A stretch of DNA of 64,000 nucleotides from Sporobacter termitidis DSM 10068 (GCF_900130065.1 NZ_FQXV01000011.1:1-64000), one strand, 5' to 3'; counted from the first letter of the stretch, positions 49,054-58,661 are shown. Numbers and translations are program-made. The notes: generated by a model not told the origin, from the sequence alone.

Positions 49054-49370
49054 GCCTGATCTTCCCCTTCCAAGAGATGCCCGATGGCCTGCGTAAACGC
49101 CAGCCATTCGACTTTTTGCTTCAAGTATTCCTCTTTCCCCGTCTTCGTCAGCGAATAGTATTTTCGGGGCGGGCCGCCGCTCTCCTCGGACAAATACGTC
49201 GTGACGAAGCCGTCGCTCTTCAGCTTCCGCAGGATCGGATACACGGTGCCGTCGGCGATCTCGATATGCTTCGACAGGTATTCCGACACGTCGTAGCCGT
49301 AGCAGTCCTGCCTGTACAGGAGCGACAGGACGCACAGCTCCAAAACGCCCTTTTTATATTGACTGTTCAT
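49050..49370 (-). CDS. PadR-family transcriptional regulator
   Basis: The 106-residue product has the PadR winged helix (GVLELCVLSLLYRQDCYGYDV, GTVYPILRKLKSDGFV, RKYYSLTKTGK). The start at 49370 follows aggggagag. It heads an operon with the DUF1700 gene and likely represses it through the dyad at 49405-49427. Confidence 0.92.
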   Translation of the reverse strand: MNSQYKKGVLELCVLSLLYRQDCYGYDVSEYLSKHIEIADGTVYPILRKLKSDGFVTTYLSEESGGPPRKYYSLTKTGKEEYLKQKVEWLAFTQAIGHLLEGEDQA

Positions 49371-49404
49371 GCGCTCTCCCCTTACGGACGGTATGATTGA
49401 CTTC

Positions 49405-49440
49405 ACTATTATATATAATCTAATAGTAGTCATTTGTCAA
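49405..49440 (-). promoter_or_regulatory. padR promoter with overlapping dyad operator
   Basis: On the minus strand TTGACA (49435-49440) is followed after 17 bases by TATATA. The inverted repeat actatta-N9-taatagt (49405-49411, 49421-49427) covers the -10 region and spacer, a typical place for PadR self-repression. Confidence 0.65.
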
Positions 49441-49563
49441 TAGTAGTTTTAATACAATTGTGCGCGGGTGTCAAAATATAGAAGGCATAGCGGAAAACGA
49501 ACATGTCATAATAACATTATCCGCTTTTCGCGGCATTCTTACAGACAGAGGGCGTGGTTAAAC

Positions 49564-50862
49564 GTGCGGGGCACGGCGGGAAAAAAGCTTGCGGTTATCC
49601 TTTGCATTCTTTTATCCTTTGTATTTCTTGCGGAGTCCCCCCTGCTCGTCAGGAGCTCGGCGGGCCTGGACCCGGAGAGCGACGCGGCCGAGACACCGAA
49701 AAAGCTCATCCGATGGGTCGACTTCAACGTCCCCTGCGAGGCGATGAAGAAAGCCATCGCGCTGGACATTTTGACCCACGATAAGGACATAAAGCTCAAC
49801 TGGATCGAGCTGCTGGCCTGTCTCGCGGCTAAAAACGGCAATAATTTTTCCCGTTACAAGGACAGCCAGCTGGACGCGCTGGCGCAAAAGCTGACGTCCG
49901 GCACGACGATATCGGAGCTGACCCGGGACTTAAAGCATTACGGCTATTATCTCGAATCGTTCAACGCCATCCTTTCGGGCTTTGTCGGCGACTATGAGCT
50001 GGAGGTCCCGAACAAGGAGGGGACCGGCAAGCACTGGGAGACGCGCTACGGCATCAAGGTCTTTTCGCCGATCGCCAAAAACTATCCGTACAATCACTAT
50101 GACGATTTCGGCAATCAGCGCTCCTACGGGTTTTCAAGGCCGCATCTCGGCAACGACCTGATGGGACAGGTAGGGACGCCCATCGTCGCCGTGGAGGGCG
50201 GCACCGTTGAAGCGCTCGGCTGGAACCAGTACGGCGGCTGGCGCATCGGCATCCGCTCCTTCGATACAAAGCGATATTATTATTACGCGCACCTGCGCAA
50301 GGATCATCCCTACAGGAAGGACCTGGCCGTCGGCTCTGTCGTCAAAAGCGGCGACGTCATCGGATACCTCGGCCGGACGGGATACAGCCGGAAGGAAAAC
50401 GTCAACAACATCAAAACCTCCCATCTGCACTTCGGCATGCAGCTCGTTTTCGACGAATCGCAGAAGGAATGCAACAATGAGATTTGGATCGACGTATATG
50501 AGATCGTACGGCTTCTGGACAACAAGCGGTGCGAAGTGAAAAAGGACCTCGAGACGAAGGATTACTACAGGCTCTACGATATCCGCGACAAATCGCCGGA
50601 CACAGGGAGCGCCTTACCAAATATCCGAAAGGAAGGAAACAGCATGGAAGATAAGAAACAGAGCGGCTATCCGGTTTACACGGAAGATGAGCTGGGCGGC
50701 ATCCAGCAGGTTGCCGCCGCGACCGAATGTACAGGACTCGAGCCGACCCCGCCCGCATCGGTGAGCGAAGCGGAATCGTACTCGGAGCTGTACAACAAGC
50801 CGCAGCAGACGGAAAAGGTCAACAACGAGTTTCGAAAGGTCAATCCTGAAAAGAGGATATAG
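49564..50862 (+). CDS. Secreted or membrane-anchored M23 (LytM-type) peptidase
   Basis: The 432-residue product has an N-terminal hydrophobic signal/anchor (LAVILCILLSFVFLA). A zinc-peptidase domain has HLGNDLMG (HxxxD) and HLHF. A hydrophilic, Glu-rich tail follows from about residue 350. It probably cleaves peptidoglycan crosslinks. I chose GTG at 49564, just before the signal sequence; an in-frame ATG at 49468 would add an implausible Arg-rich leader. Confidence 0.82.
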   Translation: MRGTAGKKLAVILCILLSFVFLAESPLLVRSSAGLDPESDAAETPKKLIRWVDFNVPCEAMKKAIALDILTHDKDIKLNWIELLACLAAKNGNNFSRYKDSQLDALAQKLTSGTTISELTRDLKHYGYYLESFNAILSGFVGDYELEVPNKEGTGKHWETRYGIKVFSPIAKNYPYNHYDDFGNQRSYGFSRPHLGNDLMGQVGTPIVAVEGGTVEALGWNQYGGWRIGIRSFDTKRYYYYAHLRKDHPYRKDLAVGSVVKSGDVIGYLGRTGYSRKENVNNIKTSHLHFGMQLVFDESQKECNNEIWIDVYEIVRLLDNKRCEVKKDLETKDYYRLYDIRDKSPDTGSALPNIRKEGNSMEDKKQSGYPVYTEDELGGIQQVAAATECTGLEPTPPASVSEAESYSELYNKPQQTEKVNNEFRKVNPEKRI

Positions 50863-50880
50863 TGTCAGCGATAAACGCAA

Positions 50881-50912
50881 CAATGCCCCCGGGCCGCGGC
50901 CCGGGGGCATTG
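50881..50912. terminator. Bidirectional terminator
   Basis: A 15-bp GC-rich stem (50881-50895 with 50898-50912) lies between the convergent M23 peptidase and C39-like genes. Confidence 0.75.
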
Positions 50913-50924
50913 TTATCTGTTTCT

Positions 50925-51563
50925 TTATTGGCGCACAAATCGGACGAAGCCGCCCCCAAGCCCGGTCGTATCGAACCATTTCTTGAGGTCGACGTGCAGA
51001 AGCTTGCCTTCGTCGGCCACGTCGGCAAAGGCCGCGGTGCCATCCTCGGCGTACTCCAGCGCCACCAGCGTGACCCAGTGCCAGGAGTCCAGCAGTTCCT
51101 CCTGCCCCTTGTCGAGGCTGAGAAACGCCAGCGGGACGTCGTTTTCTAGCGACTGGCGGATAAATTCCAGCAGCTTTATAAAATCCGGCCGGAGCAGCCT
51201 GCTTTTCGGGATATCGAGCTCCTCCATGGTAAGATTCAGGTTCTTGGCCGCGATATATCCCGCCGCGCCCTTTTTGAGCGCCGCCGTCGTCGGTATGCCG
51301 CGCACGCTGGGCGTGACATATTCCCAGACGTCCTCCATGAGCCGCTGGAAATCGCTCTTCGTAAACGGCGCGCAGGCAAGGTCGGCCCTGTCGCAGCTGC
51401 GGTTTATATAGGACATGATATTGGACACCGTCGTCGGGCCGCAGCCGGACAGCCGCTTCCACCAGGCGCTGTACCACTCCTGCCAGCCGCCGTAAAAAGT
51501 GTCCGTGGACGTCTCGTCGATCACCTCGAACAGCTTTAAGTTTTTAATCGATGCGTTAATCAT
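50925..51563 (-). CDS. C39-like papain-fold cysteine peptidase domain protein
   Basis: The 212-residue product has a Cys-containing motif SGCGPTTVSNIMSYI and a later His in DSWHWVTLVALEY, followed by Asp-rich turns, as in the peptidase C39-like family. There is no signal peptide and no transporter domain, so it may act in the cytosol or be secreted by another route. The catalytic activity is predicted only. Confidence 0.65.
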   Translation of the reverse strand: MINASIKNLKLFEVIDETSTDTFYGGWQEWYSAWWKRLSGCGPTTVSNIMSYINRSCDRADLACAPFTKSDFQRLMEDVWEYVTPSVRGIPTTAALKKGAAGYIAAKNLNLTMEELDIPKSRLLRPDFIKLLEFIRQSLENDVPLAFLSLDKGQEELLDSWHWVTLVALEYAEDGTAAFADVADEGKLLHVDLKKWFDTTGLGGGFVRFVRQ

Positions 51564-51692
51564 AGCGAAACCTCATGGGAAAACAGCTGAAATAAAACGG
51601 TCCGGCAGGACGGCAGCGTGTTTTCGACAAACCTGCTTTATTCTATGGCCCAATGGACGATTGGCGACAGGGGCGTCTGTACGCCGCCGGAC

Positions 51693-52730
51693 TCATATCA
51701 CGCCGGACTCCAATATGGAGAAGGTCCCCCGGCTACAGTCAATCTCGGCCAGGGCGCCGTACGGCAGCGTACACATCGGCGCGTTATGGCCGATGGACAT
51801 ATTGTAAACGACCGGCAGCCGTTCCAGATGCTCCTCCCGCAGGACCTTCAGGAGCTTTTCCTTATAGGCGTCATAATGCGTTTCCTGATATGGCTTGCCG
51901 AAAACGATGCCGCCGAGCTTTTGCAGCAGCCCCTGCGTGGCGTAATTTCTGAGCCAGTACTCCAAGCTGTTCGGCGGCGGCATCTCCTCACTCGTTTCAA
52001 GAAACAAAATCGCGCCATCGAACCCCGCGCTGTCCGGCCAGAGCTGGGTGCCCTTCGCCATCTCGAGCACCTCAGCGCAACCGCCGATCAGCCGGCCCGC
52101 GACCTTGCCCGCGCCCTGCAGGAATTCATAGCCCATGTTCGGGAGCAGCTGCTTCATGATCTCCGCGTTTTCAGGGGTCCATTCGACACGCTCGCCTGTC
52201 CAGGAGGCGCTGGCCGGAATATCGCCGATGACGGCATCGTCGAAAAGCACCTTTTTGAACCAGTCCGCGGTATAGTCAAAAATTTTGACGTTTTCGGCAA
52301 ACTCGGCCAGCAGCGACGGACCGTAAAAGCTGGACACCCCGGCCTTCAGGCAGATGAGGTGCGCAATCGTTGAATCAGAATAGCCGAGAAAGATTTTCGG
52401 ATTGCTCCGGATAACCTCAAAATCGATATACGGCAGCATCCGGACGCTCTCCTCGCCGCCGATACAGGAGAAGACGCCCTTGATCTCCGGGTCGGCGAAG
52501 GCGCGCAGCAGGTCCTCCGCCCGCTTCTCCGGGTGCTCGTAGAGATATTTGGCCCCCTTCAGGGTGTTTTCCATTTCCACAAGACGCAGCCCAAACTGCT
52601 CAAAAAGCCGCTTTTTCGCCAGCTCGTAGCGCCATCGAAGCCGCGGGTTTCCCGCGCCGCCCCACGAAAGGCTGACGGCAGCCACCGTATCGCCGGGCGA
52701 CAGCCTTTTCGGTTTTATAAGGTTCAGCAT
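51693..52730 (-). CDS. S66-family serine peptidase (LD-carboxypeptidase/MccF-like)
   Basis: The 345-residue product has the catalytic Ser region FLGYSDSTIAHL, a Glu in LFLETSEE and the catalytic His in SIGHNAPMCTLPYG. LD-carboxypeptidases trim peptidoglycan peptides in recycling; MccF-like members cleave microcin-type compounds. The active-site layout fits both. The ATG at 52730 follows ggaggtg. Confidence 0.88.
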   Translation of the reverse strand: MLNLIKPKRLSPGDTVAAVSLSWGGAGNPRLRWRYELAKKRLFEQFGLRLVEMENTLKGAKYLYEHPEKRAEDLLRAFADPEIKGVFSCIGGEESVRMLPYIDFEVIRSNPKIFLGYSDSTIAHLICLKAGVSSFYGPSLLAEFAENVKIFDYTADWFKKVLFDDAVIGDIPASASWTGERVEWTPENAEIMKQLLPNMGYEFLQGAGKVAGRLIGGCAEVLEMAKGTQLWPDSAGFDGAILFLETSEEMPPPNSLEYWLRNYATQGLLQKLGGIVFGKPYQETHYDAYKEKLLKVLREEHLERLPVVYNMSIGHNAPMCTLPYGALAEIDCSRGTFSILESGVI

Positions 52731-52764
52731 ACGCGGCACCTCCATTGTCCGGCAGTTGGGGACG

Positions 52765-53123
52765 GCGGGCGATTGATAATCGCCCCTACATGTAATTCCG
52801 GAGTCCTTGCGTACAAGCAGGCACTCCGCGGCGCGATACAGGAGACAATCCTCAGTCGGCTGTGCCGACAGCTCTGGTGCGCCGTATCCCTCCTTCAGTC
52901 GCCTGCGGGCGACAGCTCCCTCGTCTGAGGGAGCCCTGGGATAGGAGACGGCGCGGCGATTGATAATCGCCCCTACATGCACCTGTGAGATTTTAGCATT
53001 GTAAAGAACGGCGCCTTTGTGACAGAACCCCCGAAGAGGGAGCCGGGGGGTCCGGGGCGCAGCCCCGAATTAATGTGGTCATAGGGGCGCAGCCCCTATA
53101 CCTTTATTGGGCGGGTGGGTGGG
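52765..53123. repeat. Repeat island: two gggcgattgataatcgccc palindromes, a ctccttcagtcg element and G-tract element copy 4
   Basis: Palindromes lie at 52767-52785 and 52955-52973, and the ccctccttcagtcgcctgcggg...tctgagggag element at 52886-52935. The GC-hairpin/G-tract element (53046-53123) has the hairpin ataggggcgcagcccctat (53081-53099) and GGGCGGGTGGGTGGG (53109-53123). The last abuts the DUF2156 stop at 53130. No gene is visible in 52731-53129. Confidence 0.88.
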
Positions 53124-53129
53124 CTTCTA

Positions 53130-54017
53130 CTATTCTAATTCTACGACGTATTTGTCCAGCAGGGCCGTGGGATGATACGACAGCTTCGAGGTGCGGAGGC
53201 CTTCCACGCCGTCGTCCTCTTCCCTGTTGATATGCGCGACGTCCCCGACGGCGAACATTTTGGCGAACTGATTGACGAGCATCGGATAGGAGCCGTTATA
53301 TTCCGTGAGGGATTTTTCGATATGGACAAACAGCGTGTCGCCCACGGTCTCGCCCAGCGAGGCCCCGACAACCTGTCCGCGGGCCTTGAGCACGCCGCCG
53401 AACATGCCGTAATGCTCCAGATTGTCCAGGACTTCCAGCGTTTTGATATTGCCCTCGTCGTAGGCCGCGTAATCCTTGATATGCTCCTTGGCATAGCTTT
53501 CAAAGAAATCGCGGACGTCCCTGAGATTTCCGCTGCCGAGCTGCTCAAAGGTCCAGTCGGGATATTCCCGCAGGAATTTGTTGATGTGGTTGCGCTGCCC
53601 GCTGTAGCGCCGCCCGGAAAGGTCCCTGATGTCCTCGCTCAGGTACAGGTAATCCGTCCAGGCCCTGTCGGTATACGCCTTGGCGTTGGGGTAATACTCC
53701 TTGATCCTCTCCAGCCTGTGCGACGAAACGGCGCACAGGCGCGGCGGGCAGCCAATTTCACGGCTAAAGGAGATGATACGGTCATACGTCTCCTTTTCGG
53801 CGCCTATCTCGCCCCGGGGCGGGGTGAAGGCGATGTCGCCCGTCAGGTACCTGACCTTGAGATACAGGACTCTGTCGACAATGGCAAATTCCGTGTTGAA
53901 CAGGTCGCGCCAGATAAACGTGCCGCCGATCGTGCAGTCGCAGATGCGGCATAAATTGCTAGAAAAATAGGGCCTGAGCAGATCTATATGGCTGAGGCTC
54001 AGCGTTTTAAAGTCCAA
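53130..54017 (-). CDS. DUF2156 protein (GNAT-like acyl-transferase fold)
   Basis: The 295-residue product has the DUF2156 pattern (YLKVRYLTGDIAFTPPRGE, RQN-type YSGQRNHINKFLREYPDW, INREEDDGVEGLRTSKLSYHP). It resembles the C-terminal half of lysylphosphatidylglycerol synthases and peptidoglycan aminoacyl transferases. The actual substrate is unknown. The start is TTG at 54017, preceded by gaggg, 12 bases after pgsA. Confidence 0.85.
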   Translation of the reverse strand: MDFKTLSLSHIDLLRPYFSSNLCRICDCTIGGTFIWRDLFNTEFAIVDRVLYLKVRYLTGDIAFTPPRGEIGAEKETYDRIISFSREIGCPPRLCAVSSHRLERIKEYYPNAKAYTDRAWTDYLYLSEDIRDLSGRRYSGQRNHINKFLREYPDWTFEQLGSGNLRDVRDFFESYAKEHIKDYAAYDEGNIKTLEVLDNLEHYGMFGGVLKARGQVVGASLGETVGDTLFVHIEKSLTEYNGSYPMLVNQFAKMFAVGDVAHINREEDDGVEGLRTSKLSYHPTALLDKYVVELE

Positions 54018-54029
54018 GATTGTCCCTCA

Positions 54030-54554
54030 CTATTTCGTCCAGTTCAGTGATTCTTTATTTTTTATGAAATATTCCACGCCCGAATACAGCGTGACCAGCA
54101 CGATCACGCCGGTGCAGGCATAGACGGCGGCGGCAGGTATCGGCAGAAACATCAGAATGATGCAGATCATCGTCGACGCCGTTTTGACCTTGCCGGACGT
54201 GCCGGCGGCAATGACGCGGCCCCCGTCCGCAGCCACGAGGCGCAGGCCGGTGACGGCAAATTCGCGCACGATCACAATGAGCGTCGCCCACGCGGGCATC
54301 AGGCCCTGCTCCGTAAACCAGACGAGCGCGGCCATCACAAGCACCTTGTCGGCCAGGGGGTCCATGAATTTGCCGAAATCCGTGACCTGGCCGCGGCTCC
54401 TGGCGATATGGCCGTCGACAAAATCCGTCAGGCTGGCAAGGGCGAAAATGACCAAGCCGACGTACCGGCTGCCCGGGAAACCCCAATACAGGACGGCGAG
54501 CAGCACCGGAATCATGATAACGCGCAGCATTGTGAGCTTATTTGCCGTATTCAT
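54030..54554 (-). CDS. pgsA: CDP-diacylglycerol-glycerol-3-phosphate 3-phosphatidyltransferase
   Basis: The 174-residue membrane enzyme has the CDP-alcohol phosphotransferase motif DFVDGHIARSRG...GKFMDPLADK and about four helices. It makes phosphatidylglycerol phosphate. rimO lies 22 bases upstream. Confidence 0.95.
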   Translation of the reverse strand: MNTANKLTMLRVIMIPVLLAVLYWGFPGSRYVGLVIFALASLTDFVDGHIARSRGQVTDFGKFMDPLADKVLVMAALVWFTEQGLMPAWATLIVIVREFAVTGLRLVAADGGRVIAAGTSGKVKTASTMICIILMFLPIPAAAVYACTGVIVLVTLYSGVEYFIKNKESLNWTK

Positions 54555-54576
54555 TTATTCCTCCAATAAAAGGTTT

Positions 54577-55893
54577 CTATGTGACCTGAACGCCGATCGG
54601 TTCCCCGTCCAGCGCCCCGGTGATGCGCACGGAAACAAACGTGCCGGGCTCGACGCTGTCGCCTGTAAAATGGATCAGGCCGTCCACGTCCGGCGATTCG
54701 GCGCAGCTGCGCCCGTAAAAGCTCTGGCCGTCGAACCCCTCTGCCAGGACCTCCGTCACGCTGCCGACGCGGCTTTGGGCGTAACGCTCCAGGATATCCG
54801 ACTGCAGCGCCATGAGCTTTTCGGCCCGGGCAACGGCCACGTCGTTATCGGGATACGCCATTTTGGACGCGGGCGTCCCCTCCTCGGGAGAATAGGGAAA
54901 AACGCCGGCCCGCTCGATTTTAGCCTCCTGAAGAAAAGCGTACAGCTCTTCAAACTCCTTTTCCCCCTCGCCGGGGAGCCCGGTGATGAGGCTCGTCCTG
55001 AGAACGAGGCCGGGAATCCTGTCCCGCAGCTTTTTAAAGAGCGCGCGGATATCACGGCCCGTCCCGCGCCGGCACATCTTTTTCAGGATATCGTTGCTGA
55101 TGTGCTGGACGGGGATATCGAGATACTTGAGGATTTTGTCGTTTTCGGCGACGACGTCGATGAGGCTGTCGTCGATCTCGTCGGGGTAGAGATAATGGAG
55201 CCTGAGCCATTTGAACCCCTCGATGGCGCACAGCTTCCGCAGGAGCTCGGGCAGGCGCCGCTCCCCGTAAAGGTCCAGGCCGTACCGCGTCGTGTCCTGG
55301 GCGACGATGATGAGCTCCTTGATCCCGCGGGCGGCCAGCGCCTCGGCCTCACGCAGAATGTTTTCCATCGGCCGGCTCCGGAAGGGACCGCGGATGTCGG
55401 GGATGACGCAGTAGGCGCAGTGGTTGTCGCAGCCCTCGGCGATTTTAAGATATGCCCAGGCGCCCGGCGTGGTGATGACGCGCTCCACCTCCGGGTCCGG
55501 CAGGCTGTTTAAGGCAAATTTCGTATATATTTTTCCGCTCAGCGCCGTTTTGACGGCGGCGACGATGTCGCCGTAGCTGCCCACGCCCACGAGGGCGTCG
55601 ATCTCCGGCAGCTCTTTGAGCATCTCGTCCTTATACCGCTCGGACAGGCAGCCGGCCACGACGATCTTCCTGATCCGGCCTTCCTTTTTGGCCTGCCCCA
55701 GCTCCAGGATGGTCTCGATGGCCTCCATCTTGGCGCTTTCGATAAAGCCGCAGGTGTTGACGACGACGGCGTCCGCCCCCTCCGTCTCCCCTGTTATCTC
55801 AAAGCCCGCCTCCCGCAGGAGGAAGAGCATTTGTTCGCTGTTCACCAGATTCTTTGCGCAGCCGAGAGATATGAGTCCCACTTTATTCATCAT
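54577..55893 (-). CDS. rimO: Ribosomal protein S12 methylthiotransferase
   Basis: The 438-residue product has an N-terminal UPF0004 domain (SLGCAKNLVNSEQM), the radical-SAM motif CDNHCAYCVIP and a C-terminal TRAM domain. RimO adds a methylthio group to Asp of S12. Its start overlaps the recX 3' end by 11 bases. Confidence 0.95.
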   Translation of the reverse strand: MMNKVGLISLGCAKNLVNSEQMLFLLREAGFEITGETEGADAVVVNTCGFIESAKMEAIETILELGQAKKEGRIRKIVVAGCLSERYKDEMLKELPEIDALVGVGSYGDIVAAVKTALSGKIYTKFALNSLPDPEVERVITTPGAWAYLKIAEGCDNHCAYCVIPDIRGPFRSRPMENILREAEALAARGIKELIIVAQDTTRYGLDLYGERRLPELLRKLCAIEGFKWLRLHYLYPDEIDDSLIDVVAENDKILKYLDIPVQHISNDILKKMCRRGTGRDIRALFKKLRDRIPGLVLRTSLITGLPGEGEKEFEELYAFLQEAKIERAGVFPYSPEEGTPASKMAYPDNDVAVARAEKLMALQSDILERYAQSRVGSVTEVLAEGFDGQSFYGRSCAESPDVDGLIHFTGDSVEPGTFVSVRITGALDGEPIGVQVT

Positions 55894-56515
55894 CCGCTAA
55901 ATCCTTTACTTCGTTTATGTATCTCTCCACGGCCGTTTTGATTTCGTCCCAGGAAAAGCCCCGCCTGTACAGGGCGTCGGTCGCCCGCTTCAGCGCCGCC
56001 TTATCGGGGTTTTTTCCCCCAAGCTTTGCGCGCAAAACGGCATAGACCTTGTCCTCCGTTTCCGGCAGCCCGGCGAGCGCATCTTCCCAGAGGGCGCGGT
56101 CGATGCCGCGGCGGCGCAGCTCGTCCCGGATGCGCATTTTCCCGTAGCCGTTCCCGGCATAGTGCCGCACGATCAGCGCGGCGTACTCCCCGTCGTTGAC
56201 GGCGCCGATCTTTTGGAGCCAGTCGGCCGTCTCCTCCGCCGTCTCCTCGCTCTCGCCCTTCTGGACGAGCCGGTCGGTGATCTCCCGGCGGGACATGCTG
56301 CGCTTGCCTAAAATGCGCAGGGCGCGGGCCTTGGCCTTGGCCCCCGCGGCGTCCGACCGGAGCGCCGCATATTCGTCGCCGCTCAGCTCCCGCCCCGTAA
56401 AAAGGCTGTAGTCGGCGATCAGCGCCACGGTGACGGCAAGCGTTTCGCCATCCTCAAATTCCGCAAAATATTTATCGTGACTTTTTGCCGATTGTGTCAG
56501 CTTCGTGAGCCTCAC
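55883..56515 (-). CDS. recX: Regulatory protein RecX
   Basis: The 210-residue helical product has the RecX repeat pattern (ALRILGKRSMSRREITDRL, DELRRRGID, LGGKNPDKAALKRATDALYRRGFSWDEI in part). It modulates RecA filaments. The start codon is GTG at 56515, with gtggagcg before it. It lies 44 bases after recA. Confidence 0.9.
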   Translation of the reverse strand: MRLTKLTQSAKSHDKYFAEFEDGETLAVTVALIADYSLFTGRELSGDEYAALRSDAAGAKAKARALRILGKRSMSRREITDRLVQKGESEETAEETADWLQKIGAVNDGEYAALIVRHYAGNGYGKMRIRDELRRRGIDRALWEDALAGLPETEDKVYAVLRAKLGGKNPDKAALKRATDALYRRGFSWDEIKTAVERYINEVKDLADDE

Positions 56516-56559
56516 TTAACGCTCCACACTCCACTCTTAACACTCCACACTGAATAAAA

Positions 56560-57660
56560 CTACCCCTCAAAATCGTCGGCCGTGACGTCCACGGCGCGGC
56601 CGGCCGCCTTTGCCGCGATCTTTTCCTGGGGCGTCATGAGCTTGGCCGCGTCGCGGCGGATCCTCGCCTCCAGGTCGTCGGCCACGGCGGGATTCGTTTT
56701 CAGATAATCCTTGACGTTGTCGCGGCCCTGTAGCCGCGTTTCGCCGACGGTGAACCAGGCGCCGCCCTTTTCGATGAGGCCCAGCTTGACGCCCAGGTCG
56801 ATGAGCTCACCCGTTTTGGAGATGCCCTCGCCGTACATGATGTCGAACTCCGCCTCTTTAAAGGGCGGCGCGACCTTATTTTTGACGATCTTCGCCTTCG
56901 TCCGGTTGCCGATGACCTCCGTCCCGTTTTTCAGGGACTCGATACGCCGGACGTCGATGCGGACGCTGGAGAAATATTTGAGCGCGCGGCCGCCCGGCGT
57001 CGTCTCAGGGCTGCCGTACATGACGCCGATCTTTTCGCGCAGCTGGTTGATGAAGATGACGATGCAGTTCGTCTTGGAAATGGAGCCGGCCAGCTTGCGG
57101 AGCGCCTGCGACATGAGCCGCGCCACGACGCCCACGCTGGAGTCTCCCATCTCGCCCTCGATCTCGCTGCGCGGCACCAGGGCCGCCACCGAGTCCACCA
57201 CGACAACGTCGACGGCGCCGGAGCGGACGAGCGTTTCGGTGATGGCCAGTGCGTCCTCGCCGGTGTCCGGCTGGGAGATGAGGAGGCTCTCGATATCCAC
57301 GCCGAGGGCGCGGGCGTACGCCGGCTCCAGGGCGTGCTCGGCGTCGATAAACGCCACCTCGCCGCCCTTCTTCTGGGCGGAGGCGATGATGTGCAGGGCC
57401 AGCGTCGTTTTACCCGAGGACTCGGGCCCGTAGATCTCGATGATGCGCCCCTTCGGCACGCCGCCGATGCCCAGCGCCAGGTCCAGCGACAGGGAGCCCG
57501 TGGGGATGGCCTCCACGTTTACCGCCATATTGTCGCCGAAGCGCATGATCGACCCCTTGCCGTAATTTTTCTCTATCTGTGAAATTGCCGTTTCAAGCGC
57601 TTTCTTTTTGTCGTCGGCAGGCGCTGCTGCCTCCGTTCTTTTCTTCTCCGCCAAGTTCAT
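56560..57660 (-). CDS. recA: Recombinase RecA
   Basis: The 366-residue product has Walker [23 protein letters not shown], the L1/L2 regions ([25 protein letters not shown]) and Walker [11 protein letters not shown]. Repair and recombination role. It starts 7 bases after prmC and follows ggaggat. No LexA box was found in the short gap, so its SOS control, if any, would come from a promoter inside prmC. Confidence 0.98.
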   Translation of the reverse strand: MNLAEKKRTEAAAPADDKKKALETAISQIEKNYGKGSIMRFGDNMAVNVEAIPTGSLSLDLALGIGGVPKGRIIEIYGPESSGKTTLALHIIASAQKKGGEVAFIDAEHALEPAYARALGVDIESLLISQPDTGEDALAITETLVRSGAVDVVVVDSVAALVPRSEIEGEMGDSSVGVVARLMSQALRKLAGSISKTNCIVIFINQLREKIGVMYGSPETTPGGRALKYFSSVRIDVRRIESLKNGTEVIGNRTKAKIVKNKVAPPFKEAEFDIMYGEGISKTGELIDLGVKLGLIEKGGAWFTVGETRLQGRDNVKDYLKTNPAVADDLEARIRRDAAKLMTPQEKIAAKAAGRAVDVTADDFEG

Positions 57661-57667
57661 ATCCTCC

Positions 57668-58531
57668 CTAATTGTTTAATATTCCGGTAACGACCCTGTC
57701 GATGTTCAGAGAGTCTTTATATGTAGCGATATCCGTAAAGCCGTTTTCCTCCAGAATGGCGCGCACGCCCTCGGCCTGGCCGACGCCGCACTCGAAGACA
57801 ATGCGCCCGTCGTCCTTCAGAACGGATTTCCACTTGGATGAAACGCCGCGGTAAAACTGAAGGCCGTCTTCCCCGCCGTCCAGCGCCTCGCGCGGCTCAA
57901 AATCCCTGACGGAAACGTCCAGGCCGGGAATGTCCCCCGTGGGGATATACGGCGGATTGCAGACGATCAGATCAAAGAGCCCCATGAGCATGGGCGGCCC
58001 CTCCAGCGCGTCCAGCTCGATGCTGGTGACGCTGCGCGTCAGGTTATTGCGTATGGTATTGGCCCGGCAGATCTTCAGCGCCTCCTGGGACTTGTCCGCC
58101 AGCAGCACACGGCAGAACGGCACGTTGGCCGCAATGGCAAGCCCGATGCAGCCGCTGCCGGCGCACATATCCAGGACCCGCGTCCCGTTTAAATTGTCTT
58201 TGTACAGCGCGACGACGACGTCAACGAGGACCTCGGTGTCGACCCGTGGGATCAAAACGTCCCGGCTCACCGTGAGCGGCATGCCGTAGAACTCCCACTC
58301 GCTCAGAATATAGGCGATCGGCTCCCCGGCAACGCGCCGGCGCACCATCGCCTCCACGTCGTTTTCAAAACCGACCTCGGTGACATAAAGGTGCCTGTCC
58401 CGCATGAACTGTTCCTTTGTCTTGCCGGATGCGGTGATGACGATCAGGCGCGACTCCATATCGTACGCCTCAATGTCCGCGTCGCGCAGTTTTTTTCTTG
58501 CCGTGAGGAATATGTCGTTATAGGTGTTGAT
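57668..58531 (-). CDS. prmC: Peptide chain release factor N5-glutamine methyltransferase
   Basis: The product has the SAM motif [14 protein letters not shown] and catalytic NPPYIP. From the first ATG (58459) it has 263 residues and lacks part of the N-terminal helical domain. The frame continues upstream for 24 more codons with typical PrmC sequence ([19 protein letters not shown]). ggaggg lies six bases before an ATC at 58531, so ATC is the best-placed start, giving 287 residues, the usual length. prfA does not follow. Confidence 0.92.
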   Translation of the reverse strand: MNTYNDIFLTARKKLRDADIEAYDMESRLIVITASGKTKEQFMRDRHLYVTEVGFENDVEAMVRRRVAGEPIAYILSEWEFYGMPLTVSRDVLIPRVDTEVLVDVVVALYKDNLNGTRVLDMCAGSGCIGLAIAANVPFCRVLLADKSQEALKICRANTIRNNLTRSVTSIELDALEGPPMLMGLFDLIVCNPPYIPTGDIPGLDVSVRDFEPREALDGGEDGLQFYRGVSSKWKSVLKDDGRIVFECGVGQAEGVRAILEENGFTDIATYKDSLNIDRVVTGILNN

Positions 58532-58592
58532 CGTTATCCCTCCAAAGGACGTACGTTGTTTAGATATATAAGCAAACCGCCGGTTTCCGGCC

Positions 58593-58661
58593 GTAGGGGC
58601 GATTCACGAATCGCCCGTTTCCAGGTGCGCGCGGCGGGCGATTCGTGAATCGCCCTTACGA
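58593..58661. repeat. Paired gggcgattcacgaatcgccc palindromes
   Basis: Two related palindromes (ggggcgattcacgaatcgccc at about 58596 and gggcgattcgtgaatcgccc at about 58636) form a larger inverted pair just upstream of prmC. Confidence 0.8.

Noticed and set aside
56516-56559. LexA (SOS) box between recX and recA, or before recA
   Set aside because: No CGAAC-N4-GTTCG-like site was found in the short gaps; the gap instead has a cacactccac direct repeat of no clear meaning.
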